Source: Brevundimonas sp. NIBR11
GTDB taxonomy: Bacteria; Pseudomonadota; Alphaproteobacteria; Caulobacterales; Caulobacteraceae
DNA length: 64,000 nucleotides
Reading direction: 5' to 3'
NCBI RefSeq assembly: GCF_027912535.1
Contig: NZ_CP115465.1
Span: 786,001-850,000, forward strand
In this document: positions 54,411 to 63,458 of the stretch, one piece after another
Layout: each line of letters begins with the position of its first letter
Numbering within the stretch: position 1 is the stretch's first letter
Made by a program: the position numbers and the translations under genes
Notes under the pieces: generated by a model
The model's database searches: none
What the model was told of the DNA's origin: nothing
Seen by the model: only the letters and a program-made list of their open reading frames with translations

Positions 54411-55283
54411 TCAGGCCTTCGGGGCTCGTGTGCGGCGGCCTTTGTCTTTGGAGGCCTCGAAGGCGAAGTTGATTACCAGGGCCTGGGCGAGACACATGGA
54501 CGCGGACAGGGAGCGGAATTTCCGCACTTCCGATTCGCGGGTCTGAAGCACGAGGTCGGCGGGTTTGGCGACCGGGCTGACCAGGCTGTCGCTGATAGCG
54601 AGGACCTTGGCGCCGTTCTCGCGCGCCGCCTCGACGATGGCGACGGTCTCACCGGCATAGGGGTGGTAGCTGACGGCGATCAACAAGTCCTGCGGGCCGA
54701 TGGCCTGGACCTGGGCCATGGCCAGCCCCGCGACGCCGTCGACGAAGACGGCACGCTTGCCGGCCTGTAGCAGGGAGTAGACAAGGTACGAAGCGACGGG
54801 GAACGAGCGGCGAAAGCCGACGACGTGCACCGTATGGGCCTTGGCGATCAGATCGACGGCGGAGCGGATTTCGGCCCGGCTGACGGTCTGCAGCAGGTTC
54901 TGCAACGCCAGGATATTGCCTTCGACGAACTCAGCCAGCAGATCGGCGGGCCTGGCCTTGTCCGAACTTGTCGTCTCGTTCAGCTGGCGAACCCGCTCGG
55001 AATAGCCCAGGGCCATGTTGTTCGAGAGCAGACCGTCGCGAAACAGTCGTTGCATCTGGCTGGCGCCCTCGAAGCCGAAGCTCTTGGCGAACCGGACGAT
55101 GGTCGAGGGCTGAACGTCGCAGCGTGAGGCGATCACCGCCAGGGTTTCCAAGGCGATGTCGTTCGGTTCGTCGAGGATGTAGCGCGCGATCTGCTTGAGT
55201 CGCTTGCTGAGGCTTTCGTAGCGAAGAACGATCTCGGCGCAGAGCTCGTCTGCGGTGGCAGGCGCGACCGGCGCATTCGGCAT
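54411..55283 (-). CDS. iolR: RpiR-family inositol regulator IolR
   Basis: 290 residues. N-terminal HTH_6 (LSKRLKQIARYILDEPNDIA; ALETLAVIASRCDVQPSTIV; RFAKSFGFEGASQMQ) and C-terminal SIS phosphosugar-binding domain (AHTVHVVGFRRSFPVASYLV; VSYHPYAGETVAIVEAAREN; LAISDSLVSPVAKPADLVL). ATG at 55283 has GAGAGGTG upstream; earlier in-frame starts would run into the divergent promoter. Placed between iolC and iolG, it is most likely the repressor of both, relieved by an inositol-derived phosphate; the effector is inferred from the family. Confidence 0.92.
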   Translation of the reverse strand: MPNAPVAPATADELCAEIVLRYESLSKRLKQIARYILDEPNDIALETLAVIASRCDVQPSTIVRFAKSFGFEGASQMQRLFRDGLLSNNMALGYSERVRQLNETTSSDKARPADLLAEFVEGNILALQNLLQTVSRAEIRSAVDLIAKAHTVHVVGFRRSFPVASYLVYSLLQAGKRAVFVDGVAGLAMAQVQAIGPQDLLIAVSYHPYAGETVAIVEAARENGAKVLAISDSLVSPVAKPADLVLQTRESEVRKFRSLSASMCLAQALVINFAFEASKDKGRRTRAPKA

Positions 55284-55306
55284 ACGGACACCTCTCAGGT
55301 TATATA

Positions 55307-55323
55307 AACGGAATATCCGTTCG
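55307..55323. promoter_or_regulatory. Palindrome in the divergent iolR-iolG promoter region
   Basis: AACGGA-ATA-TCCGTT (55307-55321) is a perfect inverted repeat and contains GGAA-N6-TTCG, one base from the GGAA-N6-TTCC pattern. It overlaps a TATATAA-like stretch serving iolR. ATTCCAAACG also occurs at 55377-55386 before iolG. Confidence 0.55.
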
Positions 55324-55421
55324 ATTTTTGGAACGCAACTATCGCGCCGGGTCGGAGAGACCGCTAAGGTGTCTGCATTCCAAACGTGAACCATCAAGAA
55401 TTTTTGTTACAAGGGGAAAGC

Positions 55422-56402
55422 ATGCACGGGATCGCTTTGATCGGGGCCGGCCGGATCGGACGGATCCACGCGGCCAACATCGCCGCCAACGCGCGATTGA
55501 ATCTGGTGAGCGTTGTCGATCCCACCGACGCGGCGGCGGAACTGGCCGGTGAGTACGGCGCCGCCGTCTCGACGATGGACGCGGTGCTGGCGGATCCGGC
55601 CATCCATGGCGTGGTCATCGCCAGTTCGACCGACACCCATCTGGACTACAGCCTGGCGGCGGCTCGGGCGGGCAAGATCGTCTTCTGCGAAAAGCCTCTG
55701 GATCAGGATCTGGAGAGGGCGCGAGCCGCCGGCGAGAGCCTGGCGGTGCTCGGGGCCAAGGTCTTCCTCGCCTTCAACCGGCGGTTCGACGCCAACTTCG
55801 CCGCCCTGCAGGCCAGAATTGCGGCGGGCGAGGTCGGGGCGCTGGAGACCCTGCACATCATCAGCCACGATCCGGCGCCGCCGCCCGCGACCTACGTCGC
55901 CACCTCGGGCGGCATCTTCAAGGACATGGTGATCCATGACTTCGACATGGCCCGCTGGTTGTTGGCCGAGCCGGTGACCGAGGTCTTCTCCACGGCGTCG
56001 GTGCTGATCGATCCGGCCATCGGCGAGGCCGGCGATGTCGATACGGCCAAGACCATACTCAAGACCGCGTCCGGCAAGATCTGCGTCATCTCCTCCAGCC
56101 GTCGAAGCGGCTACGGCTACGACCAGCGGATCGAGGCCTATGGATCAAAGGGAATGATCCGGGCGCAGAACCAGCTCGAGAGCACGGTGGAGACCTGGGG
56201 CGAGGGCGGAGCGTCCGCCGACCGATTCCAGAACTTCTTCCTGGATCGCTACGCCGTCGCCTATGCGCGCGAGGTCGCCCACTTCGCCGACATGCTGGAC
56301 GGGGCGCTGCCGCTCATCGATCAGACGGACGGAATCGCGGCGCTCGAGCTCGCCGAAGCCGCGCAAAAGTCAGCCCGTGAGGCAGTCGTCGTCCGCCTGT
56401 AG
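55422..56402 (+). CDS. iolG: Inositol 2-dehydrogenase IolG (IdhA)
   Basis: 326-residue GFO/IDH/MocA oxidoreductase; oxidises myo-inositol to scyllo-inosose with NAD. ATG at 55422 is preceded by AAGGGG at 55411-55416. Rossmann motif IALIGAGRIGRIHAANIAAN, catalytic lysine in FCEKPLDQDL, and the active-site GGIFKDMVIHDFDMARWLL (Asp/His pair). Length normal. Divergent from iolR; the operon partner set on the opposite strand completes the pathway. Followed by a terminator. Confidence 0.93.
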   Translation: MHGIALIGAGRIGRIHAANIAANARLNLVSVVDPTDAAAELAGEYGAAVSTMDAVLADPAIHGVVIASSTDTHLDYSLAAARAGKIVFCEKPLDQDLERARAAGESLAVLGAKVFLAFNRRFDANFAALQARIAAGEVGALETLHIISHDPAPPPATYVATSGGIFKDMVIHDFDMARWLLAEPVTEVFSTASVLIDPAIGEAGDVDTAKTILKTASGKICVISSSRRSGYGYDQRIEAYGSKGMIRAQNQLESTVETWGEGGASADRFQNFFLDRYAVAYAREVAHFADMLDGALPLIDQTDGIAALELAEAAQKSAREAVVVRL

Positions 56403-56423
56403 TCGTTTCATTCCGACCGTCGA

Positions 56424-56453
56424 AAGGCCGCGCCAGGCATATGGCGCGGCCTT
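56424..56453 (+). terminator. Intrinsic terminator after iolG
   Basis: AAGGCCGCGCC and GGCGCGGCCTT form an 11-bp perfect stem with an 8-base loop AGGCATAT, followed by CTTCGTTTG. Confidence 0.82.
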
Positions 56454-56464
56454 CTTCGTTTGAA

Positions 56465-56474
56465 ATTCCAAACG
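56465..56474 (+). promoter_or_regulatory. ATTCCAAACG motif upstream of the second receptor
   Basis: Identical to the 10-mer at 55377-55386 before iolG, and 8 of 10 matches to 54338-54347 before iolC. It sits within GTTTG-AAATTC-CAAAC (56458-56473), a short inverted repeat. A candidate IolR box placing the receptor in the same regulon. Confidence 0.5.
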
Positions 56475-56510
56475 CATCCTGTTCCAAAAAATGAAATAGA
56501 AAGGACACGA

Positions 56511-56539
56511 TTGACACCATATGAAAAACCTATTCTAAC
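56511..56539 (+). promoter_or_regulatory. Sigma70-type promoter for the TonB receptor at 56593
   Basis: TTGACA (56511-56516), 17-base spacer, TCTAAC (56534-56539). Perfect -35; -10 is weaker. The start codon lies about 50 bases downstream. Confidence 0.6.
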
Positions 56540-56592
56540 TTCGCCACGAACAAATCACGCTCGGAAAAGAGCGGATGGGGAGGTAGATCGAT

Positions 56593-59514
56593 ATGGCTAT
56601 TCGCTCGCGCAATCGCGTCCTGTTGTCCGTGCTGCTCGGAGCCACCGCGCTGGCCGGCACGCCGGTCCTCGCTCAGACGGAGCCGTCGCAGGACGATGCC
56701 GCCGATCAAGTGGATGAGATCGTCGTCACAGGTTTCCGACGCGCTCAGGCCAATGCCATCGCCGCAAAGCGCGATGAGGTTTCGATCACCGACGGCATTT
56801 CCGCCGACGGTCTCGGCCGCTTTCCCGACCTGAACGTCGGAGAGGCGCTGCAGCGCGTGCCGGGCGTCCAGTTGAACCGCGAGGCCGAGGGCCGCAACGC
56901 CACGATCAACCTGCGCGGCCTGCCGGGCGAATACTCGCGTCTTACGCTGAATGGCGTGGCCTTCGCCGAGCCGATCCTGCGGGAATCGGCGCCGCTCGGA
57001 GCCTTCAACTCCGACATCTTCAGCGGCATCTCGGTGAACAAGTCGCCGCTGGCGGACGCCCAAAGCGGAGGGCTGTCCGGCAACGTGGACCTGCAGATCG
57101 GAGGGGCGCTGGCCCGAACGGACGGCGGCGCCACCAAGGTAGCCTATGAGTACAACGAGTTGGGAGAAACCGGCTCGCCGGCGGCGACCGTCAGCTACAA
57201 CCACCACTTCAGCGACGACTTCGCCGTGTTTGGCGTGCTGGCCTACCGCGAGGAAAACTTCCGCCGCGACTCAATTCTGTTCAACAGCTACGCCGCCTTC
57301 ACCCCGGCCCAGGCCCAGGCGAACGCGGCCCTCCTCGGAACCTACTACGCGCGCTCGACCGATTGCCCGTCCTGCACCGGCACGACCTCGACCGCCGGCG
57401 TCCTGTATGACGCCCAACACCGCCAGTATGTGCGCCTGAACGAAGGCGACCTGACGACCGGCGCGGTCGGGGCGGAATGGCGTGTCAGCAACGAGGGCAA
57501 GATCGGGATCACCGGCTTCTATTCGAACCGCGATCTGCCCAATACGGCCCAGTATCTGCTGATCACGTCCAACAACCTGACCAGCCGCCTGACCGCCAAC
57601 ACCGCGCCGACCCGGCTCGACGACGGCCGCTATGTGGTCGAGGACTTCAGCTTCTCGAACCCGGACATGACATCGTCCAGCCGCGCCTTCAGCCAGCATC
57701 AGCAGGTCTATGGCGTCAACCTGACCGGCGACTGGGAGAACGACGACTGGCGCATCCACGGGATCGCGGCCCTGTCAAAGGCCGAGAACGATTCGATCGA
57801 GACCAGTGTCGATTTCCAGACGCTTCAGACGGTCGCCGGCAACGGCGTGTCCGGAAGACTGGTGACCGGCGGGGACGACATCGATCGCCACATCCAGATC
57901 CTGACGCCCAATCCCGTCTTCACCACGGCCGGCATCAACACCGGCGTCTGGGGCGGCATCTCCAACTCCGGCGCCTTCTTCGACAACGCCAACGCCGCCC
58001 TGCGCCGCAACCGCTTCAACTTCCAGGGCACCCAAACCTTTGGCACCAACGAACTGTTCGCCAGCCGGGTCGATGTCGAGCGCACGTTGGACTTTGGCAT
58101 CATCAGCGCGCTGCAGGGCGGCATCGGCTACGAGACGAGCGAGTTCACGGCCGAAGGCTATCGGATCATGGCCTTCGGCATCCCGATCCAGAACGTGACG
58201 CCGGACTTCCTGATCTCGGCTCCGTTCGCCGGCGACTTCATGGGCGGCCACGGCGGGGCTCCGACGCAGAACTGGCAGATCGTGGACCTGAACCGCGCCA
58301 TCTCCGCACTGCGCCCGGTGACGGTCTATCCTGGGGGCGCCTTGTCGCCGTCCGGCTACAACATCAACTACGCCAACAACGCCTACCAGCTGGACAACTT
58401 CACCAACCGTACGGACATCCTGTCCGGCTATGGGCAGGTGAAGTATGATTTCGATCTCGGCAACATCCGCCTGCGCGGCAACGCCGGTCTCCGCTACGAA
58501 CAGGCGACCAACGAGATCGACGCCCTGACGCGTGTCACCCTGACCGGGGTTATCGGCGCGCCGGGCGACTTCCGTCAGCGGACCTATAGCCAGGACTACG
58601 ACAAGTGGCTGCCGTCCTTCATCCTGCTGGCCGACGTCACCGAAGACATCGTCGTGCGTGCAGCGGCCTACAAGAGCTATGTCCGGCCTCAGCCGCTGCA
58701 GTTCTCGCCAAGCACGGTGGTCAGCGCGCCGACCAACGGCGTCTATTCGGTCACTCTCGGCAACCCGAACCTGCAGCCCTATGAGGCCGACTCGTTCGAC
58801 ATCTCGGCCGAGTGGTACAACCGCGCCGACAGCATCATCTCCTTGGCCGGCTTCCAGAAGGAGATAACGGGCCTGATCGCCACCATCACCGACCCGCGCG
58901 TCCTTTGCCCGGCGGACGGGGGCGGTCTCGGCATCGGCACCCTGCGCGTGAACGGCGACCGTTGCGAAAGCAGCCTGACCTATCAGGACGTCGGCGGGGT
59001 GACCCAGCCCTACATCGTGGCGGCCTCCGGCTTCACCAACCAGCCCAACCCGATCACGGTGCGCGGCGTCGAGCTGAACGTGCAGCAGTCTCTGGACTTC
59101 CTGCCCGGCCTGTGGAGCCACTTCGGCGGCGGCTTCAACTATGCCTACACCACCATCAGCGGGAAGACCCTGACGGGCGCTACCGCCACCCTCCCGGGCG
59201 TGTCCAAGCATAACGTCAACCTGATCGGCTTCTACGAAACCGACCAGTTTGGAATCCGCATGGTCTACAACTGGCGCAACGCCTACGACTTGGCCTCGAC
59301 GGCCAGCTTCACCGGCGCGGCGCGCTCGGTCCGGTCACGTGGCCAGCTCGATCTGTCGGCCTCGTATAACATCACCGACTGGGCCACGATCGGCTTCGAC
59401 GCCTACAACCTGACCAACTCCATCCGCGTCGAGTACGAGAACCAGCTGAACCTGCCGCGCAAGGCCGACTATGACGGTCGGACCTACACGGTGACCTTGC
59501 GCACCACTTTCTGA
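56593..59514 (+). CDS. Large TonB-dependent receptor (inositol side)
   Basis: 973-residue receptor of the same CUT-type subfamily as the one at 40144. ATG at 56593 (MAIRSRNRVLLSVLLGATAL); signal peptide ends near VLAQT. TonB box DEIVVTGFRR; plug SADGLGRFPDLNVGEALQRV, ATINLRGLPGEYSRLTLNG, SGISVNKSPLADAQSGGLS; barrel ends VTLRTTF. Shared ATTCCAAACG motif and adjacency to iolG suggest it brings in an inositol-containing compound. Outer-membrane receptors of this type take substrates too large for porins, so free inositol alone would not need it. Confidence 0.94.
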   Translation: MAIRSRNRVLLSVLLGATALAGTPVLAQTEPSQDDAADQVDEIVVTGFRRAQANAIAAKRDEVSITDGISADGLGRFPDLNVGEALQRVPGVQLNREAEGRNATINLRGLPGEYSRLTLNGVAFAEPILRESAPLGAFNSDIFSGISVNKSPLADAQSGGLSGNVDLQIGGALARTDGGATKVAYEYNELGETGSPAATVSYNHHFSDDFAVFGVLAYREENFRRDSILFNSYAAFTPAQAQANAALLGTYYARSTDCPSCTGTTSTAGVLYDAQHRQYVRLNEGDLTTGAVGAEWRVSNEGKIGITGFYSNRDLPNTAQYLLITSNNLTSRLTANTAPTRLDDGRYVVEDFSFSNPDMTSSSRAFSQHQQVYGVNLTGDWENDDWRIHGIAALSKAENDSIETSVDFQTLQTVAGNGVSGRLVTGGDDIDRHIQILTPNPVFTTAGINTGVWGGISNSGAFFDNANAALRRNRFNFQGTQTFGTNELFASRVDVERTLDFGIISALQGGIGYETSEFTAEGYRIMAFGIPIQNVTPDFLISAPFAGDFMGGHGGAPTQNWQIVDLNRAISALRPVTVYPGGALSPSGYNINYANNAYQLDNFTNRTDILSGYGQVKYDFDLGNIRLRGNAGLRYEQATNEIDALTRVTLTGVIGAPGDFRQRTYSQDYDKWLPSFILLADVTEDIVVRAAAYKSYVRPQPLQFSPSTVVSAPTNGVYSVTLGNPNLQPYEADSFDISAEWYNRADSIISLAGFQKEITGLIATITDPRVLCPADGGGLGIGTLRVNGDRCESSLTYQDVGGVTQPYIVAASGFTNQPNPITVRGVELNVQQSLDFLPGLWSHFGGGFNYAYTTISGKTLTGATATLPGVSKHNVNLIGFYETDQFGIRMVYNWRNAYDLASTASFTGAARSVRSRGQLDLSASYNITDWATIGFDAYNLTNSIRVEYENQLNLPRKADYDGRTYTVTLRTTF

Positions 59515-59531
59515 TCCTCCCCGGGGCGAAT

Positions 59532-59567
59532 CCGGCCGGTGTCGCGTCTCCGTGCGGCGCCGGCCGG
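59532..59567 (+). terminator. GC-rich hairpin after the receptor gene
   Basis: CCGGCCGG at 59532-59539 and 59560-59567 can pair around a 20-base loop, with extra CGC/GCG pairs inside. No T-tract, so it may be an attenuator or mRNA-stabilising hairpin rather than a terminator. Confidence 0.45.
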
Positions 59568-59621
59568 GACCTGAGGACTGCAAAAGAGTTCGCCCGACGG
59601 GGTCGGGCCGAGGAGTAGACC

Positions 59622-61412
59622 ATGCTTCGACGCACCTTCCTGACCGGGACGGCCACGGCCATGGCCGTCGGAGCCAGCGGACTTGTCCCGGCCCTGGCGG
59701 CCCAGGCGGGGGCGAAGGACACGGCGACCCTCGCCCTGCTGACGACTGCGGCGGATGGACTGGCGGAAGCGGCTCTGGCGCCCTCGGCCGGCGGCGGCGG
59801 ATACGGCGGCGCGCGCGGCGTCCTGCGTCAGATGCGTCGACTGGTGACGGTCTTCATCTGGCCCCAGTCGCGCTATTTCCAGAGCGAGGCTCTGGTCCAG
59901 CCAATCGAGGATCTGCTGGCCCGGGTCGAAGCGGCCCAGCATGACGACGGCACCTTCAGCGGCGGGAACCGCCACTCCCCGCCCGACTCGTCCTTCCTGA
60001 TCGAGGACATGGCGACCGTCCTGGGCGCGTTGAAGACCAGTCGCCAGCCCATTGCCGAAGACATGTCGGCGCGCCTGATCGCGATGATGAAGAAGGCCGG
60101 GCCACCGCTGCGCACCGGCGGCATCCACACGCCAAACCATCGCTGGGAGCTGTCGGCCGCTCTGTCCAAGATCGACAAGGTTGACCCGCACCCCGCCTAT
60201 ATCGCTCGCGTCGATGAGTGGCTCGCCGAGGGGGTCGATATCAATGCCGAGGGCTTCTATTCCGAACAGAGTTCCAACTACGCCCAGGCGGTCAGCAACC
60301 CGTCGCTGCTGAGGTTGGCGAATCTGCCTGGCCGCGAAGGGCTGCGGGCGCTGGTGCGACGCAATCTTGAGGCGACCATCGACCTGTCCGAGGGCTTCTA
60401 CGGCGACGTCGAGACCATTCTGTCGCGGCGTCAGGATCAGGCCCAGACCAAGCAGACGCTGCATACCTATTACCTTCAGTTCCGTGAACTGGCGCAGCGG
60501 GACAACGACGCCCGCTTCGCCGGGGTCGTGCGCTGGATCGAGCGGAACGACCCGAGCCAGCTCGGCGACTTCCTGACCGACTTCATGGATCAGCCGTCGC
60601 TGGCCGGGCCGTTGCCGGCGCCGACCAATCCGTTCGTGGACCTGCAGCGCAAGTTCGAGACTGTGAACCTGGTGCGAGAGCGCCGGGGTGAGACGACGGC
60701 CAGCTTCTGGGCCGGCAGCGACTGGTTCGTCGACGGCGAACCTTCGGAATTCTACAACCGCATCGGCTCCGGCATCGCGACCAATCCGACGCTTATGCGC
60801 CTCTGGAAGGGCGGGCTGGTCATTGAAGCCATTCGCCTGACCCCCAACTTCTTCAGCATGGGCCACTGGCGGCCGTCTGCGGTCACGGTGGACGAGGCGG
60901 GCGTTGTGCGCCTCAGCGGCGAGATGCGGGTGCCCTATTATCTGCCCATGCCCGCGGCTCAACGGAATCCGGACGGCGCATACGCCCTCAGCCGCTCGGT
61001 GGACGGTCGCTTCAACAGCGCGTTGGACTTCAGCCACCGTCCGGCCCAGTTCCGCGTGCTGTCGCTCGGCATGACGGCCACGCCCGACGGCGAGGGCTAT
61101 CTTCTGACTTTCGAGGCCGGCGGCGAGGACGAGGTTGAAGTGTCGATCGAGATCACCCTGCGTGACGGCGGGACGCTGGAAGGCGGGGTGGCGCTCGAGG
61201 ACGGCGGCGTCCATCTGGTCGATGGCCAGGCGACCTACGTGGCGGGCGACGAGCGGCTGACGGTCGGTCCCGGCAATGGAAACGTCCCCGTGATGATGTC
61301 GTCGGGCGAGCAGTACTCCTGGGCGCGGGGGCAGCTTGCCCTGCCGGGCAAACGGCTCTACGTCACCGGCCGTACGCCCCTGCGCTACGACATGAGGCTG
61401 GCCTTCGGCTGA
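59622..61412 (+). CDS. Tat-exported protein of unknown function, possible lyase/hydrolase
   Basis: 596 residues. N-terminus MLRRTFLTGTATAMAVGASG is a twin-arginine signal ending near ALAAQ. The first 350 residues look like an alpha/alpha-toroid (DDGTFSGGNRHSPPDSSFLI; GGIHTPNHRWELSAALSKI; INAEGFYSEQSSNYAQAVSN), with conserved-looking His, Asn, Asp, Glu and Tyr. The remaining 200 residues are beta-rich (VVRLSGEMRVPYYLP; EVEVSIEITLRDGG), the architecture of several polysaccharide-lyase families such as the heparinase II/III type. I cannot assign a CAZy family. It follows the inositol-side receptor by 107 bases and is the best candidate for a new activity here. Confidence 0.82.
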   Translation: MLRRTFLTGTATAMAVGASGLVPALAAQAGAKDTATLALLTTAADGLAEAALAPSAGGGGYGGARGVLRQMRRLVTVFIWPQSRYFQSEALVQPIEDLLARVEAAQHDDGTFSGGNRHSPPDSSFLIEDMATVLGALKTSRQPIAEDMSARLIAMMKKAGPPLRTGGIHTPNHRWELSAALSKIDKVDPHPAYIARVDEWLAEGVDINAEGFYSEQSSNYAQAVSNPSLLRLANLPGREGLRALVRRNLEATIDLSEGFYGDVETILSRRQDQAQTKQTLHTYYLQFRELAQRDNDARFAGVVRWIERNDPSQLGDFLTDFMDQPSLAGPLPAPTNPFVDLQRKFETVNLVRERRGETTASFWAGSDWFVDGEPSEFYNRIGSGIATNPTLMRLWKGGLVIEAIRLTPNFFSMGHWRPSAVTVDEAGVVRLSGEMRVPYYLPMPAAQRNPDGAYALSRSVDGRFNSALDFSHRPAQFRVLSLGMTATPDGEGYLLTFEAGGEDEVEVSIEITLRDGGTLEGGVALEDGGVHLVDGQATYVAGDERLTVGPGNGNVPVMMSSGEQYSWARGQLALPGKRLYVTGRTPLRYDMRLAFG

Positions 61413-61613
61413 GTTGCGAGATGCACGGCCAGGGATGCGATCCTGATCAGGACGCGGGTATTCGTCATCGACGACATCGGGACCGAACCCTGTCACTTTG
61501 CGCCTTCGCGCTGACCGTCCGTTCTGACGCGTCGTTCGCGCTCGAACCAGCGATCATCCATCGCAGCGCGCTTCGGTCAGAACTCTGGGTTCGTGAGGCC
61601 GGTGGCGGTGCGG

Positions 61614-62576
61614 TCAGTCCCGAGCGAACTTGTCTCCGTGTCCAGAACTGTTTGCCGCAGAGATGCCGATCAAAATGGCCGCCTGTTCTGCCGCACCCGA
61701 CGCCAGAAGACATGGGGCACCGCCCGACGCCAGCGCGTTGGGCAGGCCCAACCAGGCTTCCAGCGAGAGGTAGCCGCCGCTGGGATCGCCCCACAGAGTC
61801 ACAGCCTCAAGCCTGGACCGCGCCCGATCCCGTGCGTGGACTCCAACGGTGATGGACGGCGCTGAGGGGAAAGAAAGTTTGGCCCAGGGCGGCGCGCCTG
61901 TCGTCTTGAGCGCGATCACCTCGAAGGTCTGGATTGTGTCGACGGCGGCAGGACGCGCCAACCGGGTGAACTCGACGGAACCGCCGGTGGGGCGACCTGC
62001 GGGGTCGAGAGGCACGCGTCGAGTGGTGTTGGACGTGAGGACGGCATTCGCGGCGAGCCGGAAGGTGGCGTGATTCCCCAGGACGAAGGGCATGGGGGTG
62101 GTATTGGTTTCGGCCGCCTGAATGTCGTGATCGAGGGTCAGGCCGTCGTCGGCGAGGGCGTAGGTCAGGGTGTGTCGAAAGCCGAAGGGGTAGAAGGCGC
62201 GGGTCTGTTCGCTGTCGGTCAGGACGAGGCGGAGACTGGACGGCGTTTGCTCTTCGACCTGCCAAGGTAGGGACCGGGCGAAACCGTGCATGGGCATAGG
62301 GTAGTCGACGCCGTCGACGGCCCAGCCGAGGGGCGCCTGTTTGAAGGTTTCGGCGGTGGGTTCGGGACCGGGCGCGAAGGTGCGGCCGATGGCGGGCCAG
62401 AGGATGGGGGCGCGACCGGTCCAGCCGGGGGTCGGGCGGAAGTCGCGGCCGCGCCAGAGGAGTTCGCGACCCTCCCATTCCAGACCGCAGAGCTCGGCGC
62501 CCCGCTCCGGCGCAATCCAAACCGAGAGCCGACCGTCGGGCGAGGTCAGGTGGATCAGGGCGGGGGCCTCGGTCAC
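61614..62576 (-). CDS. Aldose 1-epimerase-like protein
   Basis: 320-residue beta-sandwich protein of the galactose-mutarotase superfamily. GTG at 62576 overlaps the SMP-30 stop (GTGA). Blocks: LTSPDGRLSVWIAPERGAEL, WRGRDFRPTPGWTGRAPILW, MPMHGFARSLPWQVEEQ, FYPFGFRHTLTYAL, PFVLGNHATFRLA. The NPH-type active-site pattern is altered, so the precise sugar is unclear. The 201 bases between 61413 and 61613 hold no gene I can support. Confidence 0.85.
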   Translation of the reverse strand: MTEAPALIHLTSPDGRLSVWIAPERGAELCGLEWEGRELLWRGRDFRPTPGWTGRAPILWPAIGRTFAPGPEPTAETFKQAPLGWAVDGVDYPMPMHGFARSLPWQVEEQTPSSLRLVLTDSEQTRAFYPFGFRHTLTYALADDGLTLDHDIQAAETNTTPMPFVLGNHATFRLAANAVLTSNTTRRVPLDPAGRPTGGSVEFTRLARPAAVDTIQTFEVIALKTTGAPPWAKLSFPSAPSITVGVHARDRARSRLEAVTLWGDPSGGYLSLEAWLGLPNALASGGAPCLLASGAAEQAAILIGISAANSSGHGDKFARD

Positions 62577-63397
62577 GCCGCGCCGACGCCCGGATAGGAG
62601 AGGAGGAGGCCGTCGATGGCCTCGGTGACGACCATGCCCAGCGTGCCGGACGGGTCGAAGGCGAGGTTGGTCGGCTTGGCGGCGGGGGCGGGCCAGGTGC
62701 GCAGAATCTGTCCGTCTTCGTCGATGGCCTGGATCAGGCCCGAGCCATAGAGGGCAAGATAGAGGAGGCCGTCGGGGGCGTAGGCCATGCCGTCGGGACC
62801 TAGCGGGGCGCCGCCGACATCCACCCAGGGGCGGGGGGCTGTCCAGGTGCGGGTCTCGGCATCCCAGCCGCCGCGCCACAGGCGCTGGCCCAGGGTCTCG
62901 GCGACGATCAGATCCCGACCGTCGGGGGTGAGGGTCAGGCCGTTGGGGAAATGCATGGCCTTGGCGACGAGGGTGATCCGGCCATCAGGAGCGCGGACCC
63001 AGACAGTGCCCATGGGACCGGCCTTGGAGTCGCCGGGGCAGGTGAAGATCATGTTGCCCAGAGGGTCGAAGATCAGGTCGTTGGGGGCGGTGAGGGCGCG
63101 GCCGGGAGCGCTTTCGGCGACGGGCTCGATGCGGACCGGGGCGTCCCAGTCGGACGCGAGGCGGAAGACGGCGTCGCGGGCGTTGTCGCAGAAGAAGACC
63201 TGGCCCCGATGGATGGCGAGGCCGTTCGGCTTGCCGCCGACCTGGAGCCGGGTCAGGGTCCCCTCGGCCCAGCGGAACAGGCCGCCGGCGTTCATCTCCA
63301 CGCCCCAGAGCGCGCCGTCGTGGGCGAAGGCGGGCCCCTCTGGGAAGAGGAGGCCGTCGGCCAGAAGGCGGGGCGCGATGTCGATGTGGTCGGGCAT
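62573..63397 (-). CDS. SMP-30/gluconolactonase family protein
   Basis: 274-residue six-bladed propeller. ATG at 63397 (MPDHIDIAPRLLADGLLFPE). Family blocks: LLFPEGPAFAHDGALWGVEM (metal-ligand Glu), KPNGLAIHRGQVFFCD, ALTAPNDLIFDPLGNMIFT (Asn ligand), FPNGLTLTPDGRDLIVAET, GAPLGPDGMAYAPDGLLYLA (Asp). Likely hydrolyses a sugar or uronate lactone. It couples to the epimerase gene by overlap and is divergent from the SGNH hydrolase gene. Confidence 0.88.
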   Translation of the reverse strand: MPDHIDIAPRLLADGLLFPEGPAFAHDGALWGVEMNAGGLFRWAEGTLTRLQVGGKPNGLAIHRGQVFFCDNARDAVFRLASDWDAPVRIEPVAESAPGRALTAPNDLIFDPLGNMIFTCPGDSKAGPMGTVWVRAPDGRITLVAKAMHFPNGLTLTPDGRDLIVAETLGQRLWRGGWDAETRTWTAPRPWVDVGGAPLGPDGMAYAPDGLLYLALYGSGLIQAIDEDGQILRTWPAPAAKPTNLAFDPSGTLGMVVTEAIDGLLLSYPGVGAA

Positions 63398-63417
63398 GGC
63401 GACTCCGTTGTCCAGCT

Positions 63418-63435
63418 TATCGGATATGCTATCGG
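63418..63435. promoter_or_regulatory. TATCGG direct repeat in a divergent promoter
   Basis: TATCGG at 63418-63423 and 63430-63435, 12 bases apart start to start, in the 61-base gap between SMP-30 and the SGNH hydrolase gene. Possible regulator half-sites on the same helical face. Confidence 0.35.
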
Positions 63436-63458
63436 TCGGAGGTTGGAAAGGAGTGATC

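Noticed and set aside
61413..61613. Possible small gene between the Tat protein and the epimerase
   Set aside because: Open frames here lack a ribosome site and coding bias; nothing supportable was seen.
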